From Fabrea salina (taxonomy: Eukaryota > Ciliophora > Heterotrichea > Heterotrichida > Fabreidae): DNA of 64,000 bases. Each line of letters starts with the position of its first letter. Within the stretch, counting starts at the first letter, position 1. Under the pieces are notes generated by a model. That model ran no database searches and was not told the origin of the DNA. It saw only the letters and a program-made list of their open reading frames with translations. Shown in pieces: positions 30,701 through 39,200 of the stretch. Location of the stretch: the NCBI GenBank assembly GCA_022984795.1, contig JALIHJ010000060.1, forward strand, positions 62,001-126,000, given 5' to 3'. A program made the position numbers and the translations under genes.

Positions 30701-33700
30701 TGGGAGTTCTGTTTAAAGTACTTAACTATCAAGGAGTTTATGTTTGAAACTACCAAACCCAGTCTAAAGTCTGAGTTTTCAAGGTAGAGTTTGTCGAACA
30801 AGGTTCTGAACTTGGTTTGGTTTTCAGTAGTCAGTTCTTCGGAGTACATGAGCAGGTACAGGTTTCCAGAGTCGTTAAAACACCTGTGCACAAAAGCTTT
30901 GAGTTGTCTCCAGAGAGTTTGCTTTTTGCAGAAAAGCACTTGGTGTGCCTTTGGAAAGTCTCTTCCTGAGTTTTGGTAGATAGAAACTATAGACTTGACT
31001 TTTTTGGAGTTCTCAAGTATAAGGACTTCCCCGGGTTCCTGCTTTATCTTGTCTCCGGGGGCCAAAGATACTTCTCTAGAAGTGTTTTGGGGGAGTTCTT
31101 GTAGGTAGTTTCCTAGTGTTTCGAGTCTTTCGTAAATACTAAGTCCTCGAGTGTCAGGATATGTATTAAGGTAACCAGGTTCTTTTCCCATGTAGTTGAG
31201 TAAGTTAATTGCATCTGAGTCTAAGTTTTCCCCAGCAAGACTGCTTTCCAGAACCCAGAACTGCCTCCCTGAGAGAAAACTTAAGTAGTAGTTTCTGTAG
31301 GCAATTTCAAGGCCCCTTTTCCATACGTCTAGTTGGTTTTCTTTTTCTAGAGTGAATTCTGTAAGTCCGGAGTAGTTTCCTTCTTTACAAGTAAAGGTAT
31401 CTGGAGACACATCCACATCAGGATAGCCTTCTTCGTAGAGTTCGTTCAAAACTTTAAGTAAGTGGTCAAGTGTTTCAACTAAGGACACAAATCCACTGAT
31501 ACCCTCTTCTTGGCTTTGCTGTTCAGAAGTGTGAAGGATCAGAGAAGCCCTTTCTTTGAGTTCTAGCAAGTACTCAAGGTCATACTTGGTTTCTTTGGTG
31601 CTTTTGATGTACTTGGCTTCAAGCTTGAAACTGATTTCGTTTAGGACCCTGAATTCAGAGTCTCTGAAGAACTCTTGGATCTGTATTTTCTTAGCTTCTT
31701 CCATGCAGTTGAGCTCTCTGTGCAGTTCCATGATGCCAGATATTTGGGACATACAGCTCCTCATTTGGCCAATGATTCCTTTGTTTCTAGGGTTGTTCTG
31801 TTTTTCTAGGAGTCTTTGGCAGAGTTCTTCGTAGGAAGGCAGATCGTAGAGGTCTTTGACGAAGTAGTAAACGTTTTCTAGGTCAAACACTACTTGAGTT
31901 GTGATGTAGGAGTCTTCTTCAAAGTCATTCACACCTTCTTTCATGTGCTCGATTTCGTCTTCTTTGATGGTTTGTAGTGACTTAATCAACTCTTTGTTAT
32001 CCGACAGTACTTTCAGTCTTGAGTTAACTATTTCTTGGCTTTTTTCTTCTAGTAAGTTCGTGTGCTGGTTTAGAGTTCGCAGAGTCATTAAGAAGTCGGC
32101 AATGCTCATACTGCGTACATTATTTGCGCACATTCTGAAGTTTTCGCAGATTCCAAGCACAGTGTGGTCTTGGAGTCCGAAGAGTTCCTGCATTGAAATG
32201 ATAGCTACTGAGTGGTCTTTCAAAGCCTTGAGTTCTTTTTTAGAGGAGTAAGTCAGGCACTCTCCTAAGTCAGCTAGAGCTTCCATGCTTGGGTTGAGCA
32301 TCTTCTTAATGACCTCGAGTTCTTTTTCGATGCTGACTGCTCCATCGTATATGTCTAGCAGTTGGGAGAGCTGAGTGTTTTCGAGGTTGGTGATTATGCC
32401 AGTTAGTTCTTGTTGCATGTTGTAATAGGCATTATTGCACAAGTTGATCACTTGTTGGCAGGTGTATTGAGCTGGTTTGAGGCGAGCTAAGTAATAGTTC
32501 TTGAAGGCATAGGAGTGAGCGAACCTAGAATACTGGTTTGAAGGTTGAACGAAGCACTGCAGATTCTGGTTAAAAGTGTGCTGGGATACTTGGTTGTTGT
32601 GGTAGTTTCTGCTGAACTGATTAAAAGCATCCATAGTAGCTTGGTAGTCTTGGGCTCCTTGGCACAGGAATTCCAAAAAGGTTCTTACCCTCTCTACTTG
32701 GTTTCTGATGTCTTCTACTTGCTTGAAGGCTTGGTTTAGGGTGTTTCTGACTAAGTCTTCTTGGAACTGCCCTTGCACTATCAGAGCAAGTTCAAAGTAA
32801 GCAACTAGGTTTTGTTTCTGGGCTTGACTTTGATTTTTGAAGTGCAGAACCTCATCTATAGCTAGTGCTCCAGTTTGGATGTAGTTGAACAGTTGGCAGA
32901 TTCCGTGTACTAAGTCCCTGATGAAGGTATTTCCATGCAGTCGTTCGTGAAGTCTGAGGAGTGAAAACCAGTAGTGTCCCTTAGAAGGATTTGTTAGAAG
33001 CTCTTGTTTTATTTCTTCAAAAGCTACTTTTCCTCCGTTTTGCCTGGCTAAGTAGTAGCCAATAGCGTTACTGATCAAAGTGTTTCCTGGATGTTTTTCT
33101 TGAAGTTCTAAAAGATCCTCAAATTCTCTCTGAGTTAAAGTGGTTCTCATCAATTCTTGCAAGAAGAGGTCTTGGAATGCTTGGGGGGCATGGTTGCCTA
33201 TGACTTCGCAGAGAGAACCCTTAGTGAAGTATCCCGTTATTGAGTAGTAGAGCAGTCTTTCAATTGCTTTGTTTAAGAAGCATCTTTTATAGTCATCGTC
33301 TCTAAGTAAGTTCATCTCTTCGACCAGCAACTCTATGAGTCTTTGTTTGTCTCTGGAATCCCTCACCTTTCCAGAAATCCAGTCTTCTATGATCTTTTCG
33401 TATGAGCGAGGCTTTAGTTCCAGCACTCCTGAGAGTCTAGATCGGCCTTTACTTAAAAACTCACGAGAAATAGACTCCTTGTTGACACCTTCTAGAAGTT
33501 GTTGATCGTAGTACTCGTTGAAGACTTTCTTGAGAAGTTCTAGGTTCTCTGGAGTGTATTCACCTGGTTTTATGCGAGAGTTCAAGTATCCCCTAAACTT
33601 AGTAGAGAGGCGGGCTCTAGCAAACACTCTGACTCCTTGGTTTTCATGCAGAACTCTGACCATGTTAGCTATCTCGGTGATTGAGAGACTCATACACTCG

Positions 33701-35022
33701 GCGTAGGTCTTGAAGGTCTCTTCCAGATCCTTGTCTTCGAGTCTGCTAGCTTCATCTTCATTTTGGTAGAATTCGTTAGCCAGCCCAACAATCATTTCAA
33801 AGTCCTTCAGTTTAGGAATGAGTCCTTTGATGAACTTTCTGGACTCTGATGTTAGCTTTAGTATGCTTATTAAAAGCATAGCTTCTTCTTTTTGGATCTG
33901 GTTTGCCAGTCTAGCCAACTTCTTAGCAATCTCAACTTTAGCTGCTTGGTTTTTTACTTGAACAAGGATATCTCTCCAGGAGTTACCCCTTTCTTTAAGT
34001 AGCAAGGAGGAAATGCCTCTCATTAAGATTCTTGAGTAGATAGTTTCTTCTCCAAGTAATCTCAGTAAGCCTTTTGGATCCGGTCGCAGCTGAGCAGTCA
34101 GTGGTCTAGCTTCTATCAGGTGATGCTGCTTAATAGGAACTAGTCCTAATAATGCAATCACGCTGTCATAGACATTTGGTAAGCCTAGTTTATTTGAAGC
34201 TAATTCCAAGCATCGAACGAATCTTTGTGGTATTGAATTTTGCAGCTGTTTTTGCTTGTCAAATGAGAGCCAGAACTGTTCTACCAACAAAGGAATAGCT
34301 TCAGTCATTCCATTTTCCAGCAAAAATAACGAGTAGAAGCATAGTTGCTCATATGGTGTTAGCACGCATTCATAAACATTCTCCTTCAATCTGACATTGA
34401 ACTCAAACTGAAACTTCTGTCGCTGAATTGGTCTGAAAGTTCCGTATTCTTCGTAGCATTTTAAGTCCCAAATATATTTTCTATGCTTCTCCATATAGAT
34501 CTGGAATTTATCAACATCAAATCGAGTATGGTAACTCCAAACTCTTATATCCCTATCAATGGAATACCCACTAGAAGGCCTCCATTTATCGAGCTCAAAA
34601 GGTAAGTATTTAACATTCGGATGATACTTCATTATTTCAACCTTTCTATCTTTAAGATCCCATTCCTTGACCTTGAACAGCACAAAGATAAATCCTTCTG
34701 AAACTTCACGTTTCACTTCTTCTCGCTTTTGATTTCCATCATCTCTTTCTTTTCCCAGAACTTCGTATTCTTCTTCCAGCTTTACTTCAGGTTGCTTTTG
34801 GTCTGCTTTAAGCTTCTTTTGAGGACTAGGCTCGTCTTGGGAGGGTTCCTGCTTTGCTTCAGAAGATGAGTACTTCGTGCTACGTTCGTCTTGGGAGGAT
34901 CCCCATTTTGCTTCTTCTGGTTGGTTTTGATTCTTGGATGATTGATCCTTTGGACTAGGCTCTGGTTGAGAATATTTCTTCCCTTTGTTCTTTTTGCTTT
35001 TGTTTCCTTTATTTTGGCCCAT
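21736..35022 (-). CDS. RNF213: Giant RNF213/mysterin-like AAA+ E3 ligase
   Basis: 4428 aa in a single uninterrupted frame of 13.3 kb. The first about 110 residues are Lys/Gln/Ser-rich and disordered. Two AAA+ modules sit near the middle. The first has Walker A GETGCGKTS (about 1890) and Walker B LWVFFDEFN. The second has GKPGCSKSLA (about 2210) and VVIFDEIGLAE. The CSKS variant is a hallmark of RNF213. Near residue 3715 a Cys/His module reads GTYKCADDCDYIYVVQNCGG, then CPYCRRIIGGLNH. This matches the RZ finger that gives RNF213 its ubiquitin ligase activity. I see no classical RING. In animals RNF213 acts on lipid droplets and ubiquitylates bacterial LPS. The ciliate role is unknown. Confidence 0.9.
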   Translation of the reverse strand: MGQNKGNKSKKNKGKKYSQPEPSPKDQSSKNQNQPEEAKWGSSQDERSTKYSSSEAKQEPSQDEPSPQKKLKADQKQPEVKLEEEYEVLGKERDDGNQKREEVKREVSEGFIFVLFKVKEWDLKDRKVEIMKYHPNVKYLPFELDKWRPSSGYSIDRDIRVWSYHTRFDVDKFQIYMEKHRKYIWDLKCYEEYGTFRPIQRQKFQFEFNVRLKENVYECVLTPYEQLCFYSLFLLENGMTEAIPLLVEQFWLSFDKQKQLQNSIPQRFVRCLELASNKLGLPNVYDSVIALLGLVPIKQHHLIEARPLTAQLRPDPKGLLRLLGEETIYSRILMRGISSLLLKERGNSWRDILVQVKNQAAKVEIAKKLARLANQIQKEEAMLLISILKLTSESRKFIKGLIPKLKDFEMIVGLANEFYQNEDEASRLEDKDLEETFKTYAECMSLSITEIANMVRVLHENQGVRVFARARLSTKFRGYLNSRIKPGEYTPENLELLKKVFNEYYDQQLLEGVNKESISREFLSKGRSRLSGVLELKPRSYEKIIEDWISGKVRDSRDKQRLIELLVEEMNLLRDDDYKRCFLNKAIERLLYYSITGYFTKGSLCEVIGNHAPQAFQDLFLQELMRTTLTQREFEDLLELQEKHPGNTLISNAIGYYLARQNGGKVAFEEIKQELLTNPSKGHYWFSLLRLHERLHGNTFIRDLVHGICQLFNYIQTGALAIDEVLHFKNQSQAQKQNLVAYFELALIVQGQFQEDLVRNTLNQAFKQVEDIRNQVERVRTFLEFLCQGAQDYQATMDAFNQFSRNYHNNQVSQHTFNQNLQCFVQPSNQYSRFAHSYAFKNYYLARLKPAQYTCQQVINLCNNAYYNMQQELTGIITNLENTQLSQLLDIYDGAVSIEKELEVIKKMLNPSMEALADLGECLTYSSKKELKALKDHSVAIISMQELFGLQDHTVLGICENFRMCANNVRSMSIADFLMTLRTLNQHTNLLEEKSQEIVNSRLKVLSDNKELIKSLQTIKEDEIEHMKEGVNDFEEDSYITTQVVFDLENVYYFVKDLYDLPSYEELCQRLLEKQNNPRNKGIIGQMRSCMSQISGIMELHRELNCMEEAKKIQIQEFFRDSEFRVLNEISFKLEAKYIKSTKETKYDLEYLLELKERASLILHTSEQQSQEEGISGFVSLVETLDHLLKVLNELYEEGYPDVDVSPDTFTCKEGNYSGLTEFTLEKENQLDVWKRGLEIAYRNYYLSFLSGRQFWVLESSLAGENLDSDAINLLNYMGKEPGYLNTYPDTRGLSIYERLETLGNYLQELPQNTSREVSLAPGDKIKQEPGEVLILENSKKVKSIVSIYQNSGRDFPKAHQVLFCKKQTLWRQLKAFVHRCFNDSGNLYLLMYSEELTTENQTKFRTLFDKLYLENSDFRLGLVVSNINSLIVKYFKQNSQIKTTELRQSQLLNDQETKHSVKELRVNAKTVTSESAGLGKTTKLLREARRDRCTPIRFPVSGEVDLYDIGNRLSGLVTTGNVHLIMELASVDNFSLLEEILVSVTLLKVLDYSKSIFVPPRNFTLSIEIANTSRNEIFTSVNYFKYLENDHITGFDPNSIIVKKDIYDKLQYVVSYLKLFEDNRINETDINETTGENMEVHEARHVRSYLDRYFIEGQFQQANFIQLDIFVKILYKLLSNFNRCSFLSPDIIQFMTADARANGLSILENEYRNIRSTAMHAFLMTTKEFTTRSVISVGRAQQISLSEDPSEDAEDFTNTLSWESSNHFNLIVLNDGSIISIYRFQDQVPNNVKKMIYVQENAQRIEGPTIAQNIQNGNYQITEYSQLSHIQLLAKLNTFSKSGQLDILYAWSEYVMTPDNFLKMCLIHLRVEAQVPVIIMGETGCGKTSLIRFFALNVLEDELDIVSVHAGFNNQALRDKMQELRHRAESLERGKKLWVFFDEFNTTESVGNICEIMCNRSFEGEELPENMAFLGACNPYRVKKEAPAFEDSVGIKKARNSNMKLVHHVKPLPETVIQYIWDFGKLTKSDLSSYVSSMLTNAQVSEPELFKNLICSAHKYFQEQEETSSVSLRDVARFKILYEWFKKALETKAEIENERSYYENLEKHQLTVDRAFPPEIEAGVLAFCHCYYLRMPSEEKRIELLQRTSALSRGMLSIEKILAAVTAEENDYLARMEIPEGTALNKALRENIFATIPCIVNKIPIFICGKPGCSKSLAIQLIFANLRGQKSPDAFFRTLPELINVSFQGSDSCTSEGILKVFQRARKYLTTNTEDQKQQGKEILPVVIFDEIGLAEISKHNPLKVLHSLLELENREVGFVGISNWKLDASKMNRALYLARPDPSEEDLVFTAMEIIGSQENKPLIEALAKAYSKMKHKYKKTDYADVYGLRDFYHLIKQVSNTLAKSQVSDREELCRLVKKGIERNFGGNFGYIFNAVDEMQEYFADEYVVGDIFQSLPSTSILDSVNENLIDDNPRYLMLIGRSDVLSFVLESKIKQEERISLVGSTFRKDLDEESYGFRCLSDIILYMEKGYSIVLENMDQIYSSLYDLFNQNFANQGHRKYCRIALGAHFNPRCFVNPNFRVIVFVDSNEHSVLTKDPPFLNRFEKHHLDLEDILDEEQESIVEDVEDWVNSFFRAENICISKNNVFPIYNKHVISLLVLRNQEEDREEITRLCKEFLVKSASVDLVLLAKLSKFSHYEVEDIKHYWKDLHRESFEEKLETVMETNFKLLAFTYDAERYLNNSEVLQRDISDFQSENDLRKDLVSFMTNSEQRLYLLEIDLDSEGFHIPLVKNTFEKLNAELRPNKSICIRVHMFRNIRYGDHLNLFHDWEVVMFQESSVLEEEFLSKTTLDLIRENELTRFEEQLSNLAERCLLNFSYESENSEGEVVKEHIFSVIEKISSDEYLTESMWSKVLELIQRPKDWLEPIFCNQQVVLNSASLRSAICESIMIEYVQVLNKILFLLEDNSTTLSYFSCDQHPDWRVLKEIWLSNFEALNLNRIRIQNQVQATEISLKYELEFPFSKTDYQTLKNLFAVYSVEKDVEDFKEKFMEKSVLKEHFENLTTDMQKLYLKDFSKLILVDNLMSVELVPVLCGLFEVFLNGTEFTDQLISVFENQGTMMLLLKFIESMLKLTGNLSIEDFIESINQVKETLGESEDSSEISDEFEEDSDELQKVKQKISDILDPTISQLLPQRDRVRSAGGIDSYFEQCENLVNILVELANLDFEFENLDLLDFWVSFMKLVLDSHSSGQLVFDLAEAAEQVGEDFIYQEEFRQAVNKALSEVRDPEKVDGFMFAYYKILLENVPECIQEIADYLENPGIWRYSSKIINTLVVCSSLRPKNLPEQLQTGRLELEETEYNTQIEICLEKLGLESNFAVLLSDFMSKYYEVDFDDSYAHFEILKQEYNFEKFPNIKQLVRITFLREFIRTYLDEETNEEGIEEFLHNSDLGSTLQLYALKQLPSKDYLELNEYLQEKGWLGEFLPIKPTINLEVFPYFEGSFYSETCLKLNEFRTNFDFLDQAIETMSSKTEAEFCLEKAVLGVCFMNEVFVKHAIGGFNENFRVWVDTKADFIKEKLGYEYYSLLRCFTFNFTQNSSFKLEEGMPLEDLHKVLLKVLIAAIFVSYSRIECPLTSLFFDGEGKIHEDLPQKFNQGFVFGSEPSSRYVYFKGLLDNYDSMRNAGANWRNGGTGTYKCADDCDYIYVVQNCGGCVVEMPCPYCRRIIGGLNHTPHARPGHENISDERAKQLLSQRIEKYATENSTGRSLEEGCDVPPRKLELVPYMFMNMVLNCSMEALLELNLVESMDGFFEPPNNFFDSRFEYQFERLQTLTGTEEIHVWLYRVATSLPTVMANYADTPFTRQSRDQFELDVQERVVKPTLESVEKAILNYKKSIQANFTQEEDSISTYIQELKLPEYPLMRLFRVISQPDFEMLSNQLQVSRRSKLLEIYFNNEEGIKKLACLTPIIELTNELLEIYNHKISREEARNTTIEDVLRDHPRLTNSFEEFLEAWDKAEFSFLQYECKQLPPTSFSRDSELLYFLIDNKEQGGGMYMAAALSQLAQIQNNLLLQFQEALSEMRRSQTTADKNRYPIQTISGNFILEEMFDESDLFAFSINNPDYGLGKELVYELERMEYKIIGEIPHKKLLNEEKLTFIHFHFELLNNSEGSESGLIQAIRERIPQTRLEGLTEKEITRFFEQESKTQNFRNLLRELHSSLSYILCYLKNSKESPDSTISSFCNNLRGESISEHFKNKDPLCNVKLRSIIHLFEEIETRYFPYILAGIKTDFKSEENKEDVEIRIRNLARMCESNQQHFPTVNELKEAVMRFICRCLTADLNSDHPLQCYIGRYDLWSVSESKRETLEENFPVEIPLSNTYIVHTVLENYYRPPEEEKAPPVAPKGPAKPKKKTKPKGGMKEKARR

Positions 35023-35416
35023 ATTATTATAAGCTTTATAGATTAATCTAAAAATTAATTCGAAAATATGTCACAAGTTGAAATAAATCTATATACCTTC
35101 TCTCGTTTAATCTAAAATTCATGTTAATACTTCAATAGCTCTTGAGCCTTTACCCCATGATCCCTACTACTGGGAAAACGAATATAAGGATTCGGGGCTG
35201 ATCTACTCTTGACTTTAAGTAAAGTTATTCTCAGCATTCGTGTTGTCTCAAGAATCAGGACTTCTGGGCAGAAGTTAGCCAAGCCAAACCAAGCAACATA
35301 AACACCAAGTTATTGAGAACACCTTCAAAGAAGTGGACTTTAACCCTGACCTAGTCTCGGAGCTTGGAAAAGAAAGTCAAAAGTTCTGAAGCTCTTGACA
35401 TAGCATCCGCTTAAAT
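35023..35416. other. Largest intergenic gap, possibly with remnants of a small gene
   Basis: 394 nt between the divergent RNF213-like and KTI12 starts; no complete gene is seen. The first about 100 nt are very AT-rich and promoter-like. ATG 35068 opens only 15 codons. Further along the plus strand are coding-looking stretches in different frames, such as ALEPLPHDPYYWENEYKD near 35138-35191 and ENTFKEVDFNPDLVSELGKE near 35318-35377. Stops separate them, and no set of 15-nt introns joins them. A decayed small gene or an unusual RNA leader would both fit. An antisense frame (30 codons near 35265-35360) is equally long, so coding status is open. Confidence 0.4.
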
Positions 35417-36217
35417 ATGCCTTTAATCGTAATTTGTGGAATTCCTCAGTCAGGCAAAACAAGGTTTGCAACACAACTAAAAGAGTTCCTGGAGACTCTG
35501 CCTAACTACAGAACCATCCTAGTAAACGAAGAAAGCTTAGGAGTTTCTAAGTCTGAAGCTTACGCATCCTCTTTCTCTGAAAAGAACCTCAGAGCACTAC
35601 TCAAGTCCACAGTTGAAAGAGAGCTTTCACGAGACACAATAGTGATACTGGACTCCATGAACTACATAAAAGGCTACAGGTACGAACTTTTTTGTCTCGT
35701 AAGAACAGTCCAGACTTCCCACTGCGTAGTTTACCTAGACACTCCTGTGCAAAAAGCTTCAGAACTCAACCAAGAGTACTCCCAAGAACTCTTCCAAGAC
35801 CTGTGCAACAGAATGGAAGTGCCTGAAGTCAAGCACAGGTGGGACAAACCCCTTGTCAAAGTAAGAGAAGATGAGGCTCCTTTTGAGGAAATCAAAGACA
35901 AACTCTTCGGAGGCAACAAACTCAGAGACCCCGTTTCAACTAAAGCTGCTCCTAAGCTGGAGTCAGACTACCTTTACCAAACTGACCAAGCTACACAACA
36001 AGCCATTGACTCAATTCTAGAAGTCCAAAACAACTACCCTGAAGGAAGCCAAGTTCCTCTAGAAAGCTTAAAGGTGACTTACAACTACGTAAGGGAACTG
36101 TCTTCACTGGAGCTCAAAAAAGCAAGACAGCAATTCTTAAAGATGAACAAAATCAACCCTTGCCCCTCTGCTTCCGTTCCAGAAGCTTTTATTGAATATG
36201 TTCACTCGCTAGTGTAA
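35417..36217 (+). CDS. KTI12: KTI12-like ATPase (Elongator-associated, tRNA modification)
   Basis: 266 aa. P-loop GIPQSGKT at residues 7-14, then ILDSMNYIKGYRYELFCLVR, the characteristic Walker B/lid stretch of the KTI12/PSTK family, and VVYLDTP. The C-terminal tRNA-binding domain includes PCPSASVPEAFIEYVH. KTI12 couples ATP hydrolysis to tRNA binding and supports Elongator in wobble-uridine modification. PSTK (selenocysteine kinase) is the main alternative, but the order of motifs fits KTI12 better. Only 6 nt separate its TAA from the ATG of the ABC transporter. Confidence 0.87.
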   Translation: MPLIVICGIPQSGKTRFATQLKEFLETLPNYRTILVNEESLGVSKSEAYASSFSEKNLRALLKSTVERELSRDTIVILDSMNYIKGYRYELFCLVRTVQTSHCVVYLDTPVQKASELNQEYSQELFQDLCNRMEVPEVKHRWDKPLVKVREDEAPFEEIKDKLFGGNKLRDPVSTKAAPKLESDYLYQTDQATQQAIDSILEVQNNYPEGSQVPLESLKVTYNYVRELSSLELKKARQQFLKMNKINPCPSASVPEAFIEYVHSLV

Positions 36218-36223
36218 TAATTA

Positions 36224-39200
36224 ATGTCTGCTTTAGATAAAGCTAATTGGGTTTCGCAGTCACTCATGTGGTGGGCTTTTCCGTTCATAAAGCACAACTA
36301 CTACAACAAACCTGACCAAAACACCCTCACTGACCTACCTCAAATAGTAGAAATCAACCCTGTTCTAGAAAGGTTACGAGAAACTTGGAAGCAAGAACTA
36401 AAAAAGTCCAAACCAAGTTTCTTCAAAGCAATACTTAAAGCGAACTTAAGAGACATGGTTGTTATGGGACTTCCTATGTGTCTTTCGTTTTTGGGGTTCT
36501 TGTTGCAAGCAGTCTTGATAGGCTGGATTCTAGAATACTTGTCCTCAGATAACATTCCGCTTTGGGAAGGACTGGTGTATGCTTTGAGTTTTAGTTTACT
36601 GAGTTTTGTGATTTCGACTCAGTTTAGCAGGACTGGGTACATGTTTGGGCTTATAGCAGGAAGGGCACGTGCAGCAGGGCAGTTGCTTTTGTATGAGCAT
36701 GGACTTAAGATTACCCAAGCTGCAAAAGCAACTGGGAACTCAGCCAGTAGGTTAGTAAACAACGTTTCTTCAGACTTTGCCTTGTTTGAAGGAATTATAA
36801 TCACGGTGATATTTCCTGCAGTTCCAGTGTTTGTGGCGGGTTCTATGATACTTATATACTTTTACTTAGGAGTTTCAGGAGTTATTGGGATTTTAGTGAG
36901 CATTCTTTACTTGCCACTCACCATTTTAATAGGGTCTTACTTGAAGAAGCAAAGACTATCCATTGGCAGGTGCACAGACTCCAGAATTAAGTTGATCACT
37001 AACTTGATAGAAGGCATGCGGATAGTTAAACTCTACGGCTGGGAAGAGCCTTTTTTTGAGCTAGCCAAAACCCACAGAGCCAACGAAATCAAAGAGTACA
37101 GAAAAAAAGTACTGCTTCAAGGAATATCTAAAAGTGCTTTTTTATGCGGACAAGGTTTAGTTTTGCTAGTGACGTTTGGAGTTTACGTTGCACTTGGAAA
37201 TGAACTGGAACTTAACGGTGCTTTTGCAGCTACAGCTATTTTGTTATTGGCACACCAGTTCATAACTAAGAACTTTTCGCTAGCAATCTCCTTGATCTTT
37301 ACACTTCAAGCAGCTTGTGCACGCATTGCCCAAACATTAACTCTGGATACTATTAAAGAAGATTCTTGGAAGCACTCTAAAAAGCACTCAGTGGTTCTGA
37401 AACAAGCTAACTTTTCTTGGACAGAAAACAAAACTCCTCAAGTCACTGAACAAACACTTACTAAAGAACTTCAAGAAACCAACCTAGTTCTGAGTGAAGT
37501 TAACCTTAAAGTTCCTAAACAAGAACTAGTAGTTGTAGTGGGTCCAGTGGGTTCAGGCAAAACTTCTTTACTCTTAGGAATTATGAGGGAACTTAACTTG
37601 GTTTCAGGCACACTCAAACTAGGAGGAACTATTGCTTACTGCGAACAAGACCCGTGGATTAACTCTTTAAGCATCAAAGACAACATAATTATGGGCAAGC
37701 CTTTTGAACCTGAACTCTTCCAAAGAGTCATTGAAGCCTGTGCCCTTGAAACAGACATTCAGAACTTAAAGTTCAAAGAAGAAACTATGGTTGGCGAAAG
37801 AGGAGTAACTCTAAGTGGAGGACAAAAAGCACGCATATCTTTGGCTCGGGCAGTTTACTCCCAAAGAGACATTTTCCTGCTTGACGATCCATTAAGTGCT
37901 GTTGACGCTGAAGTGTCTCAGGTGTTGTTTCAAAACTGCATCAGAACTTTTTTAAGCGAAAAAACTGTGATTTTAGTAACTCACCAAAGTTATGTGATGC
38001 CTTATGCTGACAGAGTTGTAGTAGTTGACTCGGGCAGAGTGCTTTTCAACGGAACTTACAGTGAACTAAGGGAACGGGAAGACATACACGAACTAATTGG
38101 CCAAGTAAAAGACCAAGAAGAACCCCAAGAAAACCAAGTTAAAAACACTAACCCCAAAAACACGCCTAAAGACAACCTAACTATTAAAAACGAAGAAAAA
38201 GCTGAAGGCAGTGTACCTTGGAGCATTTACGGAAACTACTTTTTGTTAGGCTTCAAAAGCAAGTTAGTGTTTGTGCTGTTTATGTTGTTTTTCGGAGTGT
38301 CACAAGTAGTTTACCTAGCAATTACTTATTGGCTGTCTTACTGGTCAGAACAAAGCCAAAGCGAACAAGAAAATTCCTACTACTTAGAAGTGCTAGTTTT
38401 ACTAGTTGTTTCTTTTTACTTGTTTGGACTCAGTAGAATGCTTATACTCTACCAGTGTTTTATTACCTCTAACAAGCAACTCCACAACCTTTCTTTGAAA
38501 AGTGTAGTGAACACCAGCATTAAGTTTTTTGACAAGAACCCTACAGGAAGGATCCTCAATAGGTTTTCAGGGGACGTCATTAAGATGGACGAACCCTTAA
38601 TGTTTTTCCTTCCAGACGCTTTCCAGTTAACTTTTTTGTTGTTTGCAAACTTTGTGGTTATCTTTGTAGTGAACCCTGTTTGTATAGTGTTTGCTGTGCT
38701 GATGGCTTTGTTGACTGTTTTTTTGGTCAAAAGAATAGTGCCTATGGCTAGGGAGTTCCGAAGAATTGAGTTAGTTTCAAGGAGTCCGATAGTGTCTTAC
38801 TTCTCCAACTTAGTTTCCGGTCTTACAAGTATCAGGGCTTTTGGGCTTCAAAGCCACTTTGCCAAGCAAGTGTTTGAGTCTGTTGAAAAGAACTTAAAGG
38901 CTTTTTACTCTTTCCAAATCCAAGTTAGGTTCTTCCAACTCTACATGGAAATAATGACTGTGTGTCTTATTTCTGCGAATGCTGTTGTTTTGATATTTCT
39001 GAAAGACTGGATCAGCAGTGAAGCTGCAGCTGTTAGTTTAGTTCTAAACAACAACGCTTTTACACTGATTTCTTTTTACGCAAGAGTGGTTGTGGACATT
39101 GATACATTTATGACAAGTGTGCAACGTATAGAGGAGTACAAAAACCTTAAACCTGAACCCCAACCTGAGACTAAGGAGTTCTCAGTTACCAAAGGCCGTG

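Noticed and set aside
35068-35413. One protein made by chaining five +1 frameshifts at stops
   Set aside because: Such a chain exists in any sequence, and segment lengths (about 3 to 33 codons) match chance. It is not evidence of a gene by itself.
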